In this document: positions 17,215 through 25,615 of the stretch, one piece after another
Layout of the letters: each line of letters starts with the position of its first letter
How positions within the stretch are numbered: the first letter of the stretch is position 1
NCBI GenBank assembly: GCA_030583605.1
Contig: CP129466.1
Span: forward strand, 806,001-870,000
Source: Gammaproteobacteria bacterium
GTDB taxonomy: Bacteria; Pseudomonadota; Gammaproteobacteria; Steroidobacterales; GCA-2729495
Length of the DNA: 64,000 nt
Direction of reading: 5' to 3'
The notes under the pieces: model-generated
Database searches by the model: none
Told to the model about the DNA's origin: nothing
Seen by the model: only the letters and a program-made list of their open reading frames with translations
Translations under genes and position numbers: made by a program

Positions 17215-17841
17215 TCAGAGCAGATCCTGATTCATGGTGTACGTGCCCGTGAGCCGCGCCTCGGCCAGCACGTGGCCCGCGATCGCCTTGCGTACCTCGG
17301 CGGCGGTGAAGCGGCCCTCCACCGGGCAGCGCTCGAGGTCGGTCGCATACAGCGTGAAGTGGTAGCGGTGGATGCGCTCGTCGTTCCACGGTGAGCAGGG
17401 GCCTTCGTAGCCGTAGTAGTCGCCAGCCATCTCGGGATCGGAGGCCATGAAGCCGGTGTACTCGTTGATGCCCTGGCGCGAGCCGGGCGGTCCCTTGGGA
17501 TGCTTCTTGCCGCGCGGGGTGATGCCGTCGGAGCACTCGCCCTCGGCAACACCGCCGTCGCGCGGCGCGATGTCCACCATCGCCCAGTGGCAGAACTCCA
17601 CCCGCGGGAGCTCCTGCGCGATCACTGTGCCTTCCTTGTTGAAGTGATCGAGCGAAGAGGGCACGTCCACGTCGATGCAGAGCAGTACCAGCGACTTCGC
17701 GCCCCGCGGCAAATCCGACCAGGAAAGCTGCGGATTGCGGTTCTGGCCGAGCTTCATGTGCACTTTGGCATCGGGGATGCCGAATGCGCAGCGGCCCGGG
17801 ATCGGCTCGCCGTCGCGGAAGGAGGTGGAGGTCAATTTCAT
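17215..17841 (-). CDS. YbhB/YbcL family phosphatidylethanolamine-binding-like protein
   Basis: A 208-residue protein of the PEBP fold. Family motifs are present: NPQLSWSDLPRGAKSLVLLCIDVD, FCHWAMVDIAP and the C-terminal HRYHFTLYATD. Bacterial YbhB/YbcL proteins bind small ligands and their role is not well defined. The ATG at 17841 follows AAAGGTG by nine bases and matches the usual family start (MKLTSTSFRDGEPIP). No signal peptide is present, so it is cytosolic. Confidence 0.85.
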   Translation of the reverse strand: MKLTSTSFRDGEPIPGRCAFGIPDAKVHMKLGQNRNPQLSWSDLPRGAKSLVLLCIDVDVPSSLDHFNKEGTVIAQELPRVEFCHWAMVDIAPRDGGVAEGECSDGITPRGKKHPKGPPGSRQGINEYTGFMASDPEMAGDYYGYEGPCSPWNDERIHRYHFTLYATDLERCPVEGRFTAAEVRKAIAGHVLAEARLTGTYTMNQDLL

Positions 17842-17998
17842 CTTCTTTGCACCTTTTTCATGGACAACCGGACCATGACGGCGCGGAATTCCTGTGATCC
17901 CGGCGGCCAGTCCCGTCATTCTTGGCGTGTCACGCTGACGAAGCAAGGCGGTGGGGCCGCCCGCAGGCGCCGTCTCGCGCGTATTCGCCCAAGCCACC

Positions 17999-18004
17999 TA
18001 TAAT
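17999..18004 (+). promoter_or_regulatory. -10 element implying a leaderless mRNA for the alpha/beta hydrolase
   Basis: A perfect TATAAT is followed by seven bases and then the ATG at 18012. Initiation 6-7 bases after a -10 box would start the transcript at or next to the A of the ATG, giving an mRNA with no leader. No ribosome binding site is visible. The -35 region is poor. Confidence 0.55.
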
Positions 18005-18011
18005 CGCGCGC

Positions 18012-18677
18012 ATGGCCCACCATCACGCCCCCACCAAGGAAGCCGTTACCATCGCCGGCCCCGCGGGTGCGCTCGAGGCCTTGCTGGAGGTGCCCGACCG
18101 GAGCCAGTTCTCGCGTGTTGCCGTCATCTGCCACCCGCACCCATTGCACCACGGCTCGATGCTGAACAAGGTCGTGCATACGATGGCGCGGGCGATGCTC
18201 GACCTCGGTTACCCTGCGTTGCGATTCAACTTCCGGGGCGTGGGCGCGAGCGAAGGCCAGTTCGCCGAGGGTGTCGGCGAAACCGAGGATGCGCAGGCCG
18301 TCTGTGCCTGGGGCCGGGAGCGTTACGGTGATGCCGGCCTGGTGCTGGCGGGTTTCTCCTTCGGTGCGATGGTCGCCTGTCGAGCTGCGCTCGCCGTGCG
18401 GCCGGAGTGGCTGATCACGGTCGCTCCGCCCGTGGCGCGCACGCAGAAGCTGCTCGACGGGCAACGACCGCCAGGACCATGGCTCATCGTCCAGGGCGAT
18501 GCTGATGGCGTGGTCCCGGCCCACGAGGTCGCACAATGGGCCGAGGAACTCGGCTCTGCGGCCGAGCTGGTGATGCTTTCCGGCGTGGATCATTTCTTCC
18601 ACGGCAGGCTCACCATGCTGCGCCAGACACTCGTCGGGCGACTCGCTACAAGCCGGCCGGCAGGAGCGAGCGCATGA
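18012..18677 (+). CDS. Alpha/beta hydrolase (YsgA/COG2945-like)
   Basis: A 221-residue cytosolic alpha/beta hydrolase. The early CHPHPLHHGSMLNKVV and the nucleophile elbow GFSFGAMVA (Ser about 118) are typical of the COG2945 group. The acidic residue is in VQGDADGVVP and the catalytic His in GVDHFFHGRL. The substrate is unknown. Its stop overlaps the next start (ATGA at 18674-18677), so it is translationally coupled to the TerB-like gene. Confidence 0.85.
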   Translation: MAHHHAPTKEAVTIAGPAGALEALLEVPDRSQFSRVAVICHPHPLHHGSMLNKVVHTMARAMLDLGYPALRFNFRGVGASEGQFAEGVGETEDAQAVCAWGRERYGDAGLVLAGFSFGAMVACRAALAVRPEWLITVAPPVARTQKLLDGQRPPGPWLIVQGDADGVVPAHEVAQWAEELGSAAELVMLSGVDHFFHGRLTMLRQTLVGRLATSRPAGASA

Positions 18678-19144
18678 TCGGCAGGCTGGGCGCGCTGCTG
18701 CAGCGGCTGTCGCAGCCGGGGCACGCACCGGTGGACCCCGATCGGGTGCCGCTCGCCATGGCCGCATTGCTGGTAGAGGCGGCGCGCGCCGATCACAACG
18801 TCAAGGAGGCCGAGCTCGAGGAGCTCGGCACGCTGCTCGCAGGGCGGCTGGGACTCGCGCCCGAGGAGGCGAGCAAGCTGGTGCGCCGGGCACGCGCGGC
18901 GGTGGAGCAGTCCGTATCGCTCTACGAGTTCACGCGCCCGCTGCACGAGGCGTTCAGTTATGCCGAAAAGGAAGAGTTCGTCGGCATGCTCTGGCACGTG
19001 GCCTGTGCCGACCGGCGCCTCGACAAGTACGAGGACTACCTCGTCGGCAAGGTATCCGAGTTGCTCTACGTCGCGCGCGGCGACGTGATCCGGTTGCGTC
19101 ACGAGGCGCTGCAGATCAAGCAGGCTGCAGCGGGAGGCGACTGA
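18674..19144 (+). CDS. TerB-like (COG4103) protein
   Basis: A 156-residue all-helical protein of the tellurite-resistance TerB superfamily. DPDRVPLAMAALLVEAARADHNVKEAELEELGTLL is followed by a second repeat, EEFVGMLWHVACADRRLDKYEDYLVGKVSELL. Each repeat carries an acidic D-x-x-x-x-E/D metal-binding pattern. The function in this subfamily is unknown. It starts within the stop of the hydrolase gene (ATGA). Confidence 0.8.
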   Translation: MIGRLGALLQRLSQPGHAPVDPDRVPLAMAALLVEAARADHNVKEAELEELGTLLAGRLGLAPEEASKLVRRARAAVEQSVSLYEFTRPLHEAFSYAEKEEFVGMLWHVACADRRLDKYEDYLVGKVSELLYVARGDVIRLRHEALQIKQAAAGGD

Positions 19145-19153
19145 GGGCCTGCC

Positions 19154-19672
19154 TTACTCGGTGTAGAACGTGCGGGTGAAGCGCACGCTGAAACGGCTGG
19201 TCTCGTTGATCGGCGTGGCGTCGACAGTGAAAACCAGCGTCTCGGCATTCGAGACCGCAAAGTCGCCGATGTAATAAATCGCATCGCCCTCGCGGATCTC
19301 GCGCAGGTTCGAGTCCTTGACCTGCCCGGTGTCGTTGGCGACCAGCGCAGCCACACTGCCCGGAACCGGTCTGCCGATGGAACCTTCCTCCTTCTTGATG
19401 ATGGAGACGTTCAGCAGTGCCCGATTCTTGCTGCGCACGATGTTGTAGGCCTTCGCCACCTCCGGCGTGAGCTGGTCGGTCGAGATGGCGTTGAAGTGCA
19501 CCACGTAATCGCCGAAGTCCTTGCTGGCAACCCCGGCTGGTTCCGCGGGCGGCGGATTGCCCGCGGGGCTGCCAGCGCTCGGCGCGCCTGGCTTCGGAGC
19601 GCAGGCGGCGAGCACACAGACGGCCACGGCTGCAAGGAGCGCGCGGCGGGTAGCAGTGTTCGTGACCATCAC
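19154..19672 (-). CDS. DUF4426 lipoprotein
   Basis: A 172-residue lipoprotein with a basic start, a hydrophobic stretch and the lipobox LAAC at about residues 21-24. An Ala/Pro/Gly linker leads to a beta-rich domain beginning DFGDYVVHFNAISTDQLTPEVAKAYNI, which matches DUF4426. Function is unknown. It lies downstream of the yggU-yggT-proC-yggS operon on the same strand and probably shares its message or follows it closely. The second ATG (19669) is an equal start candidate. Confidence 0.8.
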   Translation of the reverse strand: MMVTNTATRRALLAAVAVCVLAACAPKPGAPSAGSPAGNPPPAEPAGVASKDFGDYVVHFNAISTDQLTPEVAKAYNIVRSKNRALLNVSIIKKEEGSIGRPVPGSVAALVANDTGQVKDSNLREIREGDAIYYIGDFAVSNAETLVFTVDATPINETSRFSVRFTRTFYTE

Positions 19673-19733
19673 ATCACCACCTTGGGATCGGCAGAGCCAG
19701 ACTATAAACCAGAATCACGCCGCCCGCCGTCGC

Positions 19734-20039
19734 TCAGCTTCGCCGGATGACCGGCGGCAGGCGCCGTGGCTGGTCGATGCGAAAGAGCTTGTCCCGGCCC
19801 GTGTCGCCGCGCACCAGGGTGACCCGTGCCGCGCTCACGCCGAAGGTCTCGGCGAGCACCTCGCGGGCCTGGGCATTGGCCTTGCCGTCGACCGGCGGCG
19901 CGGTGAGGGCGAGGCGCAGGCGATCGCCGACCAGCGGCCCAAGCCCAATGCGACCCGAGCGCGGTTGCACGCGTACCGGCAGCAGCAGTGCGTCGTCCTG
20001 CCAGCGCCCGCAAGCGAGCTCGGGCCGGGCTGCCGGCAT
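19734..20039 (-). CDS. yggU: DUF167 family protein (YggU)
   Basis: A 101-residue protein of the DUF167/YggU family. The VRVQPRSGR start of the domain and the LTAPPVDGKANAQAREVLAETFGV core are diagnostic. The family is small, widespread and of unknown biochemical role. Its ATG follows the yggT stop with no intervening base, giving the usual yggT-yggU pair. Confidence 0.9.
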   Translation of the reverse strand: MPAARPELACGRWQDDALLLPVRVQPRSGRIGLGPLVGDRLRLALTAPPVDGKANAQAREVLAETFGVSAARVTLVRGDTGRDKLFRIDQPRRLPPVIRRS

Positions 20040-20609
20040 TCAGAACGGGATGCACACGATGCCGGCGAGCGGCACGCGCGCAGGTATGAGCCGTTGCAGA
20101 AAGCCGATGATCAGAAATGCAGCGATCGGCGAGAGATCGAGGCCTCCGATCGTGGGGATCACCCGGCGCAGCGGGGCGAGCAGCGGCGCCACGACGCTCG
20201 CCAGCAGGGCGAGCGCCGGGTTGTAGCCGCCGGGCGAGAGCCAGCTCGACAACACGTAGACGATCAGCAGCCAGAAGTACACGTTCAGGACTACATGCAC
20301 CAGCCGGAGCAGGGCCAGCACCACGATCTGGTCGACTTGCGGATTGCCGACGCAGGAAAGCTGCAACAGGAGCGCCGTGGCGGCCGTCTGCAGCAGGATC
20401 AGCACCACGAGGGTGGCGGTGTCGAGCGGGCCTGCCGCCGGGACGATGCGTCGCGCCGGAATCACCAGCGGGTTGGTCACCTTGATGATGAGCTGGGCGA
20501 GCGGGTTACGGAAGTCGGCGCGAACCCAGCCGAGGGCGAGCCGCAGGACGAAGGTGATCACGTACAGCTCGAGCAAGGTGGAGACGACGAATACCAGCGC
20601 GTTCTGCAT
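20040..20609 (-). CDS. yggT: YggT family membrane protein
   Basis: A 189-residue inner-membrane protein made of two YggT repeats. Each repeat has paired hydrophobic helices and a short motif: FRNPLAQLIIKVTNPLVIPARRIVPAAG and the second copy YNPALALLASVVAPLLAPLRRVIP. The family has been tied to osmotic stress and, near proC and yggS, to cell-division-associated gene sets. The ATG at 20609 (MQNALVFVVSTLLELYVI) matches the family start. Confidence 0.92.
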   Translation of the reverse strand: MQNALVFVVSTLLELYVITFVLRLALGWVRADFRNPLAQLIIKVTNPLVIPARRIVPAAGPLDTATLVVLILLQTAATALLLQLSCVGNPQVDQIVVLALLRLVHVVLNVYFWLLIVYVLSSWLSPGGYNPALALLASVVAPLLAPLRRVIPTIGGLDLSPIAAFLIIGFLQRLIPARVPLAGIVCIPF

Positions 20610-20634
20610 CGACAGGTAACTCCCTTGCCTGGTT

Positions 20635-21465
20635 TCAGCGCGTCGCGCTGCCGAGTTCGGCGCCACGATCCCGCGCGGCGGTGATCGCCCGCTTCAGGGC
20701 TTCGCGCCAGCCGGCCGCGTCCAGCACCGCCAGTGCTGCGGCGGTGGTGCCACCCGGTGAGGTGACGCTATCGCGCAGCGGTGCGAGGCCACCGCCGGTT
20801 GCCACCGCAACGCCCGCCGCGCCGAGCGCAGTCTGCCGGACCAGCGTACGGGCGGTCTCCATCGGCAGGCCGAGCGCCACGGCGGCTTCTTCCATGGCTT
20901 CCATCAGCAGGTAGAAATATGCGGGGCCGCTGCCCGACACCGCGGTCACCGCGTCCATGAGTGACTCGTCATTCACCCATAACGCCTGCCCGGTGGCTGC
21001 AGCGATGTACTGTGCCTGTGCCCGTTGCGCGGCACCCACTCCGACGGCGGCGACCAGGACCGACATCCCTGCTCCGACCAGCGCGGGCTGGTTGGGCATG
21101 ATGCGCACGGCGGCGCCGCCCGGAGCGACACCGCGCTGGAGCGTGGCCAGCGTGATGCCCGCAGCGACCGACACGAGCAGTTGTCCGGGCGGGCGACGCA
21201 GGCCGGCGAGTTCGCCGAGCACCGCGGGTATCACCTGCGGCTTGACGGCGAGCACCAGCACCCCGGCCCCGACTGCTGCCGAAGCGCTGGCGTCCGTTAC
21301 CTGCAGTTGCGGGTGCAGGGCGGCAAGGCTCTCGCGGGCGGCTGTGGCCGGCTCCGCGATCGCAATGCAGGCCGGCTCATGCCCGGCGCGCAGCAGGCCG
21401 GCGACCATCGCCCGCGCCATGTTGCCGCCGCCGACGAACCCGATCTGCAGATTGCGCTCGCTCAT
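20635..21465 (-). CDS. proC: Pyrroline-5-carboxylate reductase
   Basis: A 276-residue enzyme that reduces pyrroline-5-carboxylate to proline with NAD(P)H, the last step of proline synthesis. The Rossmann motif GFVGGGNMARAMVAGLL is at the N-terminus. The C-terminal signature (DAVTAVSGSGPAYFYLLMEAM, then LRDSVTSPGGTTAAALAVL) is complete. The ATG at 21465 lies only two bases before the yggS stop, so the pair is cotranscribed. Confidence 0.96.
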   Translation of the reverse strand: MSERNLQIGFVGGGNMARAMVAGLLRAGHEPACIAIAEPATAARESLAALHPQLQVTDASASAAVGAGVLVLAVKPQVIPAVLGELAGLRRPPGQLLVSVAAGITLATLQRGVAPGGAAVRIMPNQPALVGAGMSVLVAAVGVGAAQRAQAQYIAAATGQALWVNDESLMDAVTAVSGSGPAYFYLLMEAMEEAAVALGLPMETARTLVRQTALGAAGVAVATGGGLAPLRDSVTSPGGTTAAALAVLDAAGWREALKRAITAARDRGAELGSATR

Positions 21466-21466
21466 G

Positions 21467-22159
21467 TCAGGCTGACCCCGCGTCACGGGCGCCGAACAAC
21501 GCCGTGCCCACGCGTACCATGGTACTGCCTTCGGCGATTGCCAGCTCGAGGTCCTCGGACATGCCCATGGAAAGCGTGTCGAGCGGGTGGCCAGCCGCGC
21601 GCAGCTCGTCGAACAGCTGGCGTACACGGCAAAACTCCGCGCGCAATTCCCCGGCGCTGAGCCGTGGCCTCGGCATGAACATCAGCCCCCGCAGCTTCAG
21701 TCGCGGCATCTCCTCGATCTGCGCGGCAAGCAGGGGCGCATCCGCCGCAGCGAGTCCGCCACGGCCTGAGGCGGGCTCGGGACGAATCTGCAGGCAGACC
21801 TGCAGGTCTGCCGCGTGAAACGGCCGCTGGCGCGAGAGTCGTGTCGCGACCTCGGCGCTGGCTACCGTCTGTGCCCACTGGAAATGTCCGGCGATCAGCC
21901 GTGTCTTGTTCGCCTGTATCGCGCCGATGAAATGCCAGGTCGTGGCTTCGTTGAATTGCGTGATCTTCGGCACGGCTTCCTGCACGTAATTTTCGCCAAA
22001 ATCGGCCAGTCCGGTCTGGTGTGCTGCCCGGATGGCGTCGACGGGCTGTGATTTGCTGACGGCGACGACGGTCACGCTCGCCGCCTGCCGGTTTGCGGCC
22101 CGTGCCGCAGCGTCGATCCGTTCACGCAAAACGGTGAGTTTTTCCGTGATTGCCGTCAC
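21467..22159 (-). CDS. yggS: PLP homeostasis protein YggS/PROSC
   Basis: A 230-residue PLP-binding protein (E. coli YggS 234) that keeps free pyridoxal phosphate in balance. The PLP Lys is in VVAVSKSQPVDAI, FGENYVQEA is the usual family block, and LDTLSMGMSEDLELAIAEGSTMVRVGTALFG is the C-terminal signature. I use the GTG at 22159, just ahead of the conserved ITEKLTVLRERI helix; no strong Shine-Dalgarno supports it. It heads the operon and diverges from pilT. Confidence 0.92.
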   Translation of the reverse strand: MTAITEKLTVLRERIDAAARAANRQAASVTVVAVSKSQPVDAIRAAHQTGLADFGENYVQEAVPKITQFNEATTWHFIGAIQANKTRLIAGHFQWAQTVASAEVATRLSRQRPFHAADLQVCLQIRPEPASGRGGLAAADAPLLAAQIEEMPRLKLRGLMFMPRPRLSAGELRAEFCRVRQLFDELRAAGHPLDTLSMGMSEDLELAIAEGSTMVRVGTALFGARDAGSA

Positions 22160-22266
22160 GGTGAGGTGGGGCTGCGTCCCTATACTCTGCGGCACTGGCG
22201 CGGTCCGCTTATGGCAAGTGTGTAATCGGCGTACGATGAAGGCAACAGATTGAGTTGGGGACGGAA

Positions 22267-23307
22267 ATGGCCGTTGACATAGCGCAGTTGCTCGCATTCT
22301 CTGTCAAAAACAACGCATCCGACCTGCACCTGTCGGCCGGCGTGCCGCCGATGATCCGCGTCGATGGGGACGTCAAGCGGATCAACATGCCGGCGCTGTC
22401 GCACAAGGAAGTGCACAGCATGATATACGACATCATGAGCGACAAGCAGCGCAAGGATTACGAGGAGTTTCTCGAGACGGACTTTTCCTTCGAGATTCCG
22501 AAGCTCGCGCGCTTTCGCGTCAATGCCTTCAACCAGAGCCGCGGTGCCGGCGCCGTCTTCCGCACGATCCCGTCGCAGATCCGCACACTCGAGGACCTGA
22601 AAGCACCGGCGATTTTCCGCGATATCGCGATGTACCCGCGAGGCCTGGTGCTGGTCACCGGCCCGACGGGTTCGGGCAAGTCCACGACGCTCGCCGCGAT
22701 GATCGATTACGTCAACACCAACAAGCCCGACCACATCATCACCATCGAAGACCCGATCGAGTTCGTGCACGAGAGCAAGAAGTCGCTCATCAACCAGCGC
22801 GAGGTGCACAAGGATACGCTTGGGTTCTCCGAGGCCCTGCGCTCCGCGTTGCGCGAGGATCCGGACGTGATCCTCGTCGGCGAAATGCGCGACCTGGAGA
22901 CCATCCGGCTCGCCATGACCGCGTCGGAGACCGGCCACCTCGTGTTCGGCACCCTGCACACGAGTTCCGCGGCCAAGACCGTGGATCGAATCGTGGACGT
23001 TTTCCCCGCCAACGAGAAGGAGATGATCCGAACGATGCTCTCCGAGTCGCTGCGGGCGGTGATTTCGCAGTCGCTTTTGAAGAAAAGCGGGGGTGGGCGC
23101 ATTGCCGCGCACGAGATCATGATCGGCACGCCGGCCATCCGTAACCTCATTCGCGAAGGCAAGATCGCGCAGATGTACTCGGCGATCCAGACCGGCCAGG
23201 CGGCCGGCATGCAGACGCTGGACCAGAATCTGCAGGAGCTGCTGACCAAGGGCGTCATCAGCAAGGAAGAGGCGCGCTTCAAGGCCGCCAACAAGGACCA
23301 GTTCTAG
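22267..23307 (+). CDS. pilT: Type IV pilus retraction ATPase PilT
   Basis: A 346-residue hexameric ATPase that powers pilus depolymerisation and twitching. It has Walker A GPTGSGKST at 132-140, the Asp box EDPIEFVHES, Walker B VILVGEMRDLETI, the His box TGHLVFGTLHTSSA and the C-terminal AIRNLIREGK retraction motif (conserved AIRNLIRE). The ATG at 22267 has GGGGACGG just upstream. It is first of three tandem homologues and diverges from yggS. Confidence 0.97.
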   Translation: MAVDIAQLLAFSVKNNASDLHLSAGVPPMIRVDGDVKRINMPALSHKEVHSMIYDIMSDKQRKDYEEFLETDFSFEIPKLARFRVNAFNQSRGAGAVFRTIPSQIRTLEDLKAPAIFRDIAMYPRGLVLVTGPTGSGKSTTLAAMIDYVNTNKPDHIITIEDPIEFVHESKKSLINQREVHKDTLGFSEALRSALREDPDVILVGEMRDLETIRLAMTASETGHLVFGTLHTSSAAKTVDRIVDVFPANEKEMIRTMLSESLRAVISQSLLKKSGGGRIAAHEIMIGTPAIRNLIREGKIAQMYSAIQTGQAAGMQTLDQNLQELLTKGVISKEEARFKAANKDQF

Positions 23308-23336
23308 GCGGCCCCGGTTGCCGCGCGGAGAGTCAC

Positions 23337-24500
23337 ATGGAACGCGATCAAGCCACACGCCTGACGCAGGGCTTGCTGAAGAAGCTGGTCGAGGTGAAGG
23401 GTTCGGATCTCTTCATTACCGCGGGGTTCCCGCCCGCGCTGAAGATCGACGGAGAAATCCATCGCGCCTCCGAGCAGGTGCTCACCCCGGAAGACAGTGC
23501 CGTGATCGTGCGATCCATGATGAACGATCGCCAGGCAAAAGAGTTCGATGCGACGAAGGAGTGCAATTTCGCGATCAACCCGCAGGGCATCGGGCGATTT
23601 CGCGTCAGTGCCTTCGTTCAGCAGGGCCAGGTTGGCGCGGTGTTGCGCACCATCATCAGCAGGATTCCGACTCTCGAGGAGCTGGAGCTGCCGCCGATCC
23701 TGAAGGACATCGCGATGACCAAGCGCGGCCTCGTGATCGTGGTCGGCGCTACGGGTTCCGGCAAGTCGACCACGCTGGCGGCGATGGTCGGGCACCGCAA
23801 CGACAATTCGCGCGGCCACATCATCACCATCGAGGACCCGGTGGAGTATGTCCACCCGCACCGCCGCTGCGTGGTGACCCAGCGCGAGATCGGCGTCGAT
23901 ACCGACAACTGGGGCGCCGCACTGAAGAACACGTTGCGGCAGGCGCCGGACGTGATTCTCATCGGTGAGATCCGTGACCGCGAGACGATGGAGTACGGCA
24001 TACAGTTCGCCGAGACCGGGCACCTGTGCCTCGCCACACTGCACGCCAACAGCGCCAATCAGGCTCTGGACCGCATCATCAACTTCTTCCCCGAGGACAA
24101 GCGCTCGCAGCTGCTCATGGATATGTCGCTGAATATCAGGGCGCTGGTGTCGCAACGGCTGATACCGCGCGAGAGCGGCAAGGGGCGCATCGCGGCGATG
24201 GAGATCATGCTGCATTCGCCGCTGATCGCCGACCTGATCTTCAAGGGCGAGGTCGCCCGGATCAAGGAGATCATGGCGAAGTCCACCCGCCTCGGGATGC
24301 AGACATTCGACCAGGATCTCTTCGCGCTGTTCGAGCGCGGCGCGATTTCCTACGAAGAGGCGATCAGGAACGCCGATTCCAAGAACGAGCTGCGCCTGCG
24401 CGTGAAGCTGGAAAGCAAGCGCGACAAGAAGGCGCTCGACACGGGGGACCTCGCGATTGCCGAGGACGAGCGTGACGATCGTGGCGTAATTCGCATGTAG
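23337..24500 (+). CDS. pilU: PilT-dependent retraction ATPase PilU
   Basis: A 387-residue PilT paralogue that assists PilT in high-force retraction. Walker A GATGSGKST begins at residue 137, Walker B is VILIGEIRDRETM, and the His box is TGHLCLATLHANSA. The C-terminal extension beyond the ATPase core (about 40 charged residues, ending DRGVIRM) is typical of PilU and absent from PilT. It begins 29 bp after pilT. Confidence 0.95.
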   Translation: MERDQATRLTQGLLKKLVEVKGSDLFITAGFPPALKIDGEIHRASEQVLTPEDSAVIVRSMMNDRQAKEFDATKECNFAINPQGIGRFRVSAFVQQGQVGAVLRTIISRIPTLEELELPPILKDIAMTKRGLVIVVGATGSGKSTTLAAMVGHRNDNSRGHIITIEDPVEYVHPHRRCVVTQREIGVDTDNWGAALKNTLRQAPDVILIGEIRDRETMEYGIQFAETGHLCLATLHANSANQALDRIINFFPEDKRSQLLMDMSLNIRALVSQRLIPRESGKGRIAAMEIMLHSPLIADLIFKGEVARIKEIMAKSTRLGMQTFDQDLFALFERGAISYEEAIRNADSKNELRLRVKLESKRDKKALDTGDLAIAEDERDDRGVIRM

Positions 24501-24519
24501 GGCGCCGGGGAGAGCAGCA

Positions 24520-25605
24520 TTGGCAGATAACATCACCGAGCTGGCCACGATGAATGTCCAGCCGCTTTTCAACCTGATGGTCGAAAAGCGCGCCTCGGAC
24601 CTCTTCCTGAGCCCGCACGCCCCGGTCAAGATCAAGATCGACGGCAAGATCATGCCCGTGAACAAGCTCGAGCTCACGCCGAAGATGATCCGGCAGGCGG
24701 CCATCGAGCTCATGAGCGAGCAGCAGCTCGAGGAGTTCACGCGGGAGCTCGAGATCGATTTCGCGGTGTCGAAGTCCGGGCTGGGACGGTTCCGGGTCAA
24801 CGTCTTTCACCAGCGCGGCAATGTCGCGATGGTGATGCGCTACATCACCTCGGACATTCCCAACCTCGACAAGCTGCAGATGCCGCCGATCCTCAAGGAT
24901 CTGGTGATGTTCCGCCGCGGGCTCCTGCTCATGGTTGGCGCGAGCGGTAATGGCAAGTCCACGACGCTGGCCGCCATGATCGATCACCGTAACGAGAGAA
25001 CCTCGTCCCATATCCTCACGATCGAGGACCCGATCGAGTTTCTGCACACCAACAAGAAATCGATCGTCAACCAGCGCGAGATCGGCTCGGACACGAAGTC
25101 CTACGCCAAGGCGCTGAGAAGTGCGATGCGCGAAGCGCCGGACGTGATCCTGATCGGCGAAATCCGCGACCGCGAGACCATGCAGGCGGCGATCGACCTT
25201 GCGGGTACCGGCCATCTGGCGATTGCCACCCTGCACTCGAACAACGCGCCGGAGACCCTCGACCGGATCATCAACCTGTTCCCCGAGGAGCAGCACCAGC
25301 AGATCTTCATGGATCTGTCGCAGTACCTGCGCGCGATCATCTCGCAGCGCCTGGTGCGCGGCACGCACGGGGACCGTATCGCAGCCGTGGAAATCATGCT
25401 CAACAGCCCGCGCATCGCGGAGCTGGTCCAGCTCGGCGACATCGGGAAGGTGAAAGAGGCGTTCATCAGCACCACCGAGCAGGGCATGCAGACTTTCGAC
25501 CAGGCGCTGCTCAAGCTCCACAAGGAAGGCAAGATCCCGATGGAGGAAGCGCTCGCCAACGCCGATTCACGCGCCAACCTCGAGGCGCAGATCCACTTCG
25601 GCTAG
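24520..25605 (+). CDS. Third PilT/PilU-type ATPase
   Basis: A 361-residue PilT-family ATPase directly after pilU. Walker A is GASGNGKST (from residue 140), with Asn where PilT and PilU have Ser. Walker B VILIGEIRDRETM and the His box TGHLAIATLHSNNA are intact, so it should hydrolyse ATP. It is nearer to PilU than PilT in the Walker B and His-box segments but lacks the long PilU tail. The start is a TTG at 24520 preceded by GGGGAGAG; no in-frame ATG fits before residue 11. Its role is unknown; a helper or specialised retraction motor is likely. Confidence 0.88.
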   Translation: MADNITELATMNVQPLFNLMVEKRASDLFLSPHAPVKIKIDGKIMPVNKLELTPKMIRQAAIELMSEQQLEEFTRELEIDFAVSKSGLGRFRVNVFHQRGNVAMVMRYITSDIPNLDKLQMPPILKDLVMFRRGLLLMVGASGNGKSTTLAAMIDHRNERTSSHILTIEDPIEFLHTNKKSIVNQREIGSDTKSYAKALRSAMREAPDVILIGEIRDRETMQAAIDLAGTGHLAIATLHSNNAPETLDRIINLFPEEQHQQIFMDLSQYLRAIISQRLVRGTHGDRIAAVEIMLNSPRIAELVQLGDIGKVKEAFISTTEQGMQTFDQALLKLHKEGKIPMEEALANADSRANLEAQIHFG

Positions 25606-25615
25606 CACAGCGGCT

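Noticed and set aside
23304..24800. A 498-codon frame antisense to pilU.
   Set aside because: Shadow of a strongly conserved ATPase gene.
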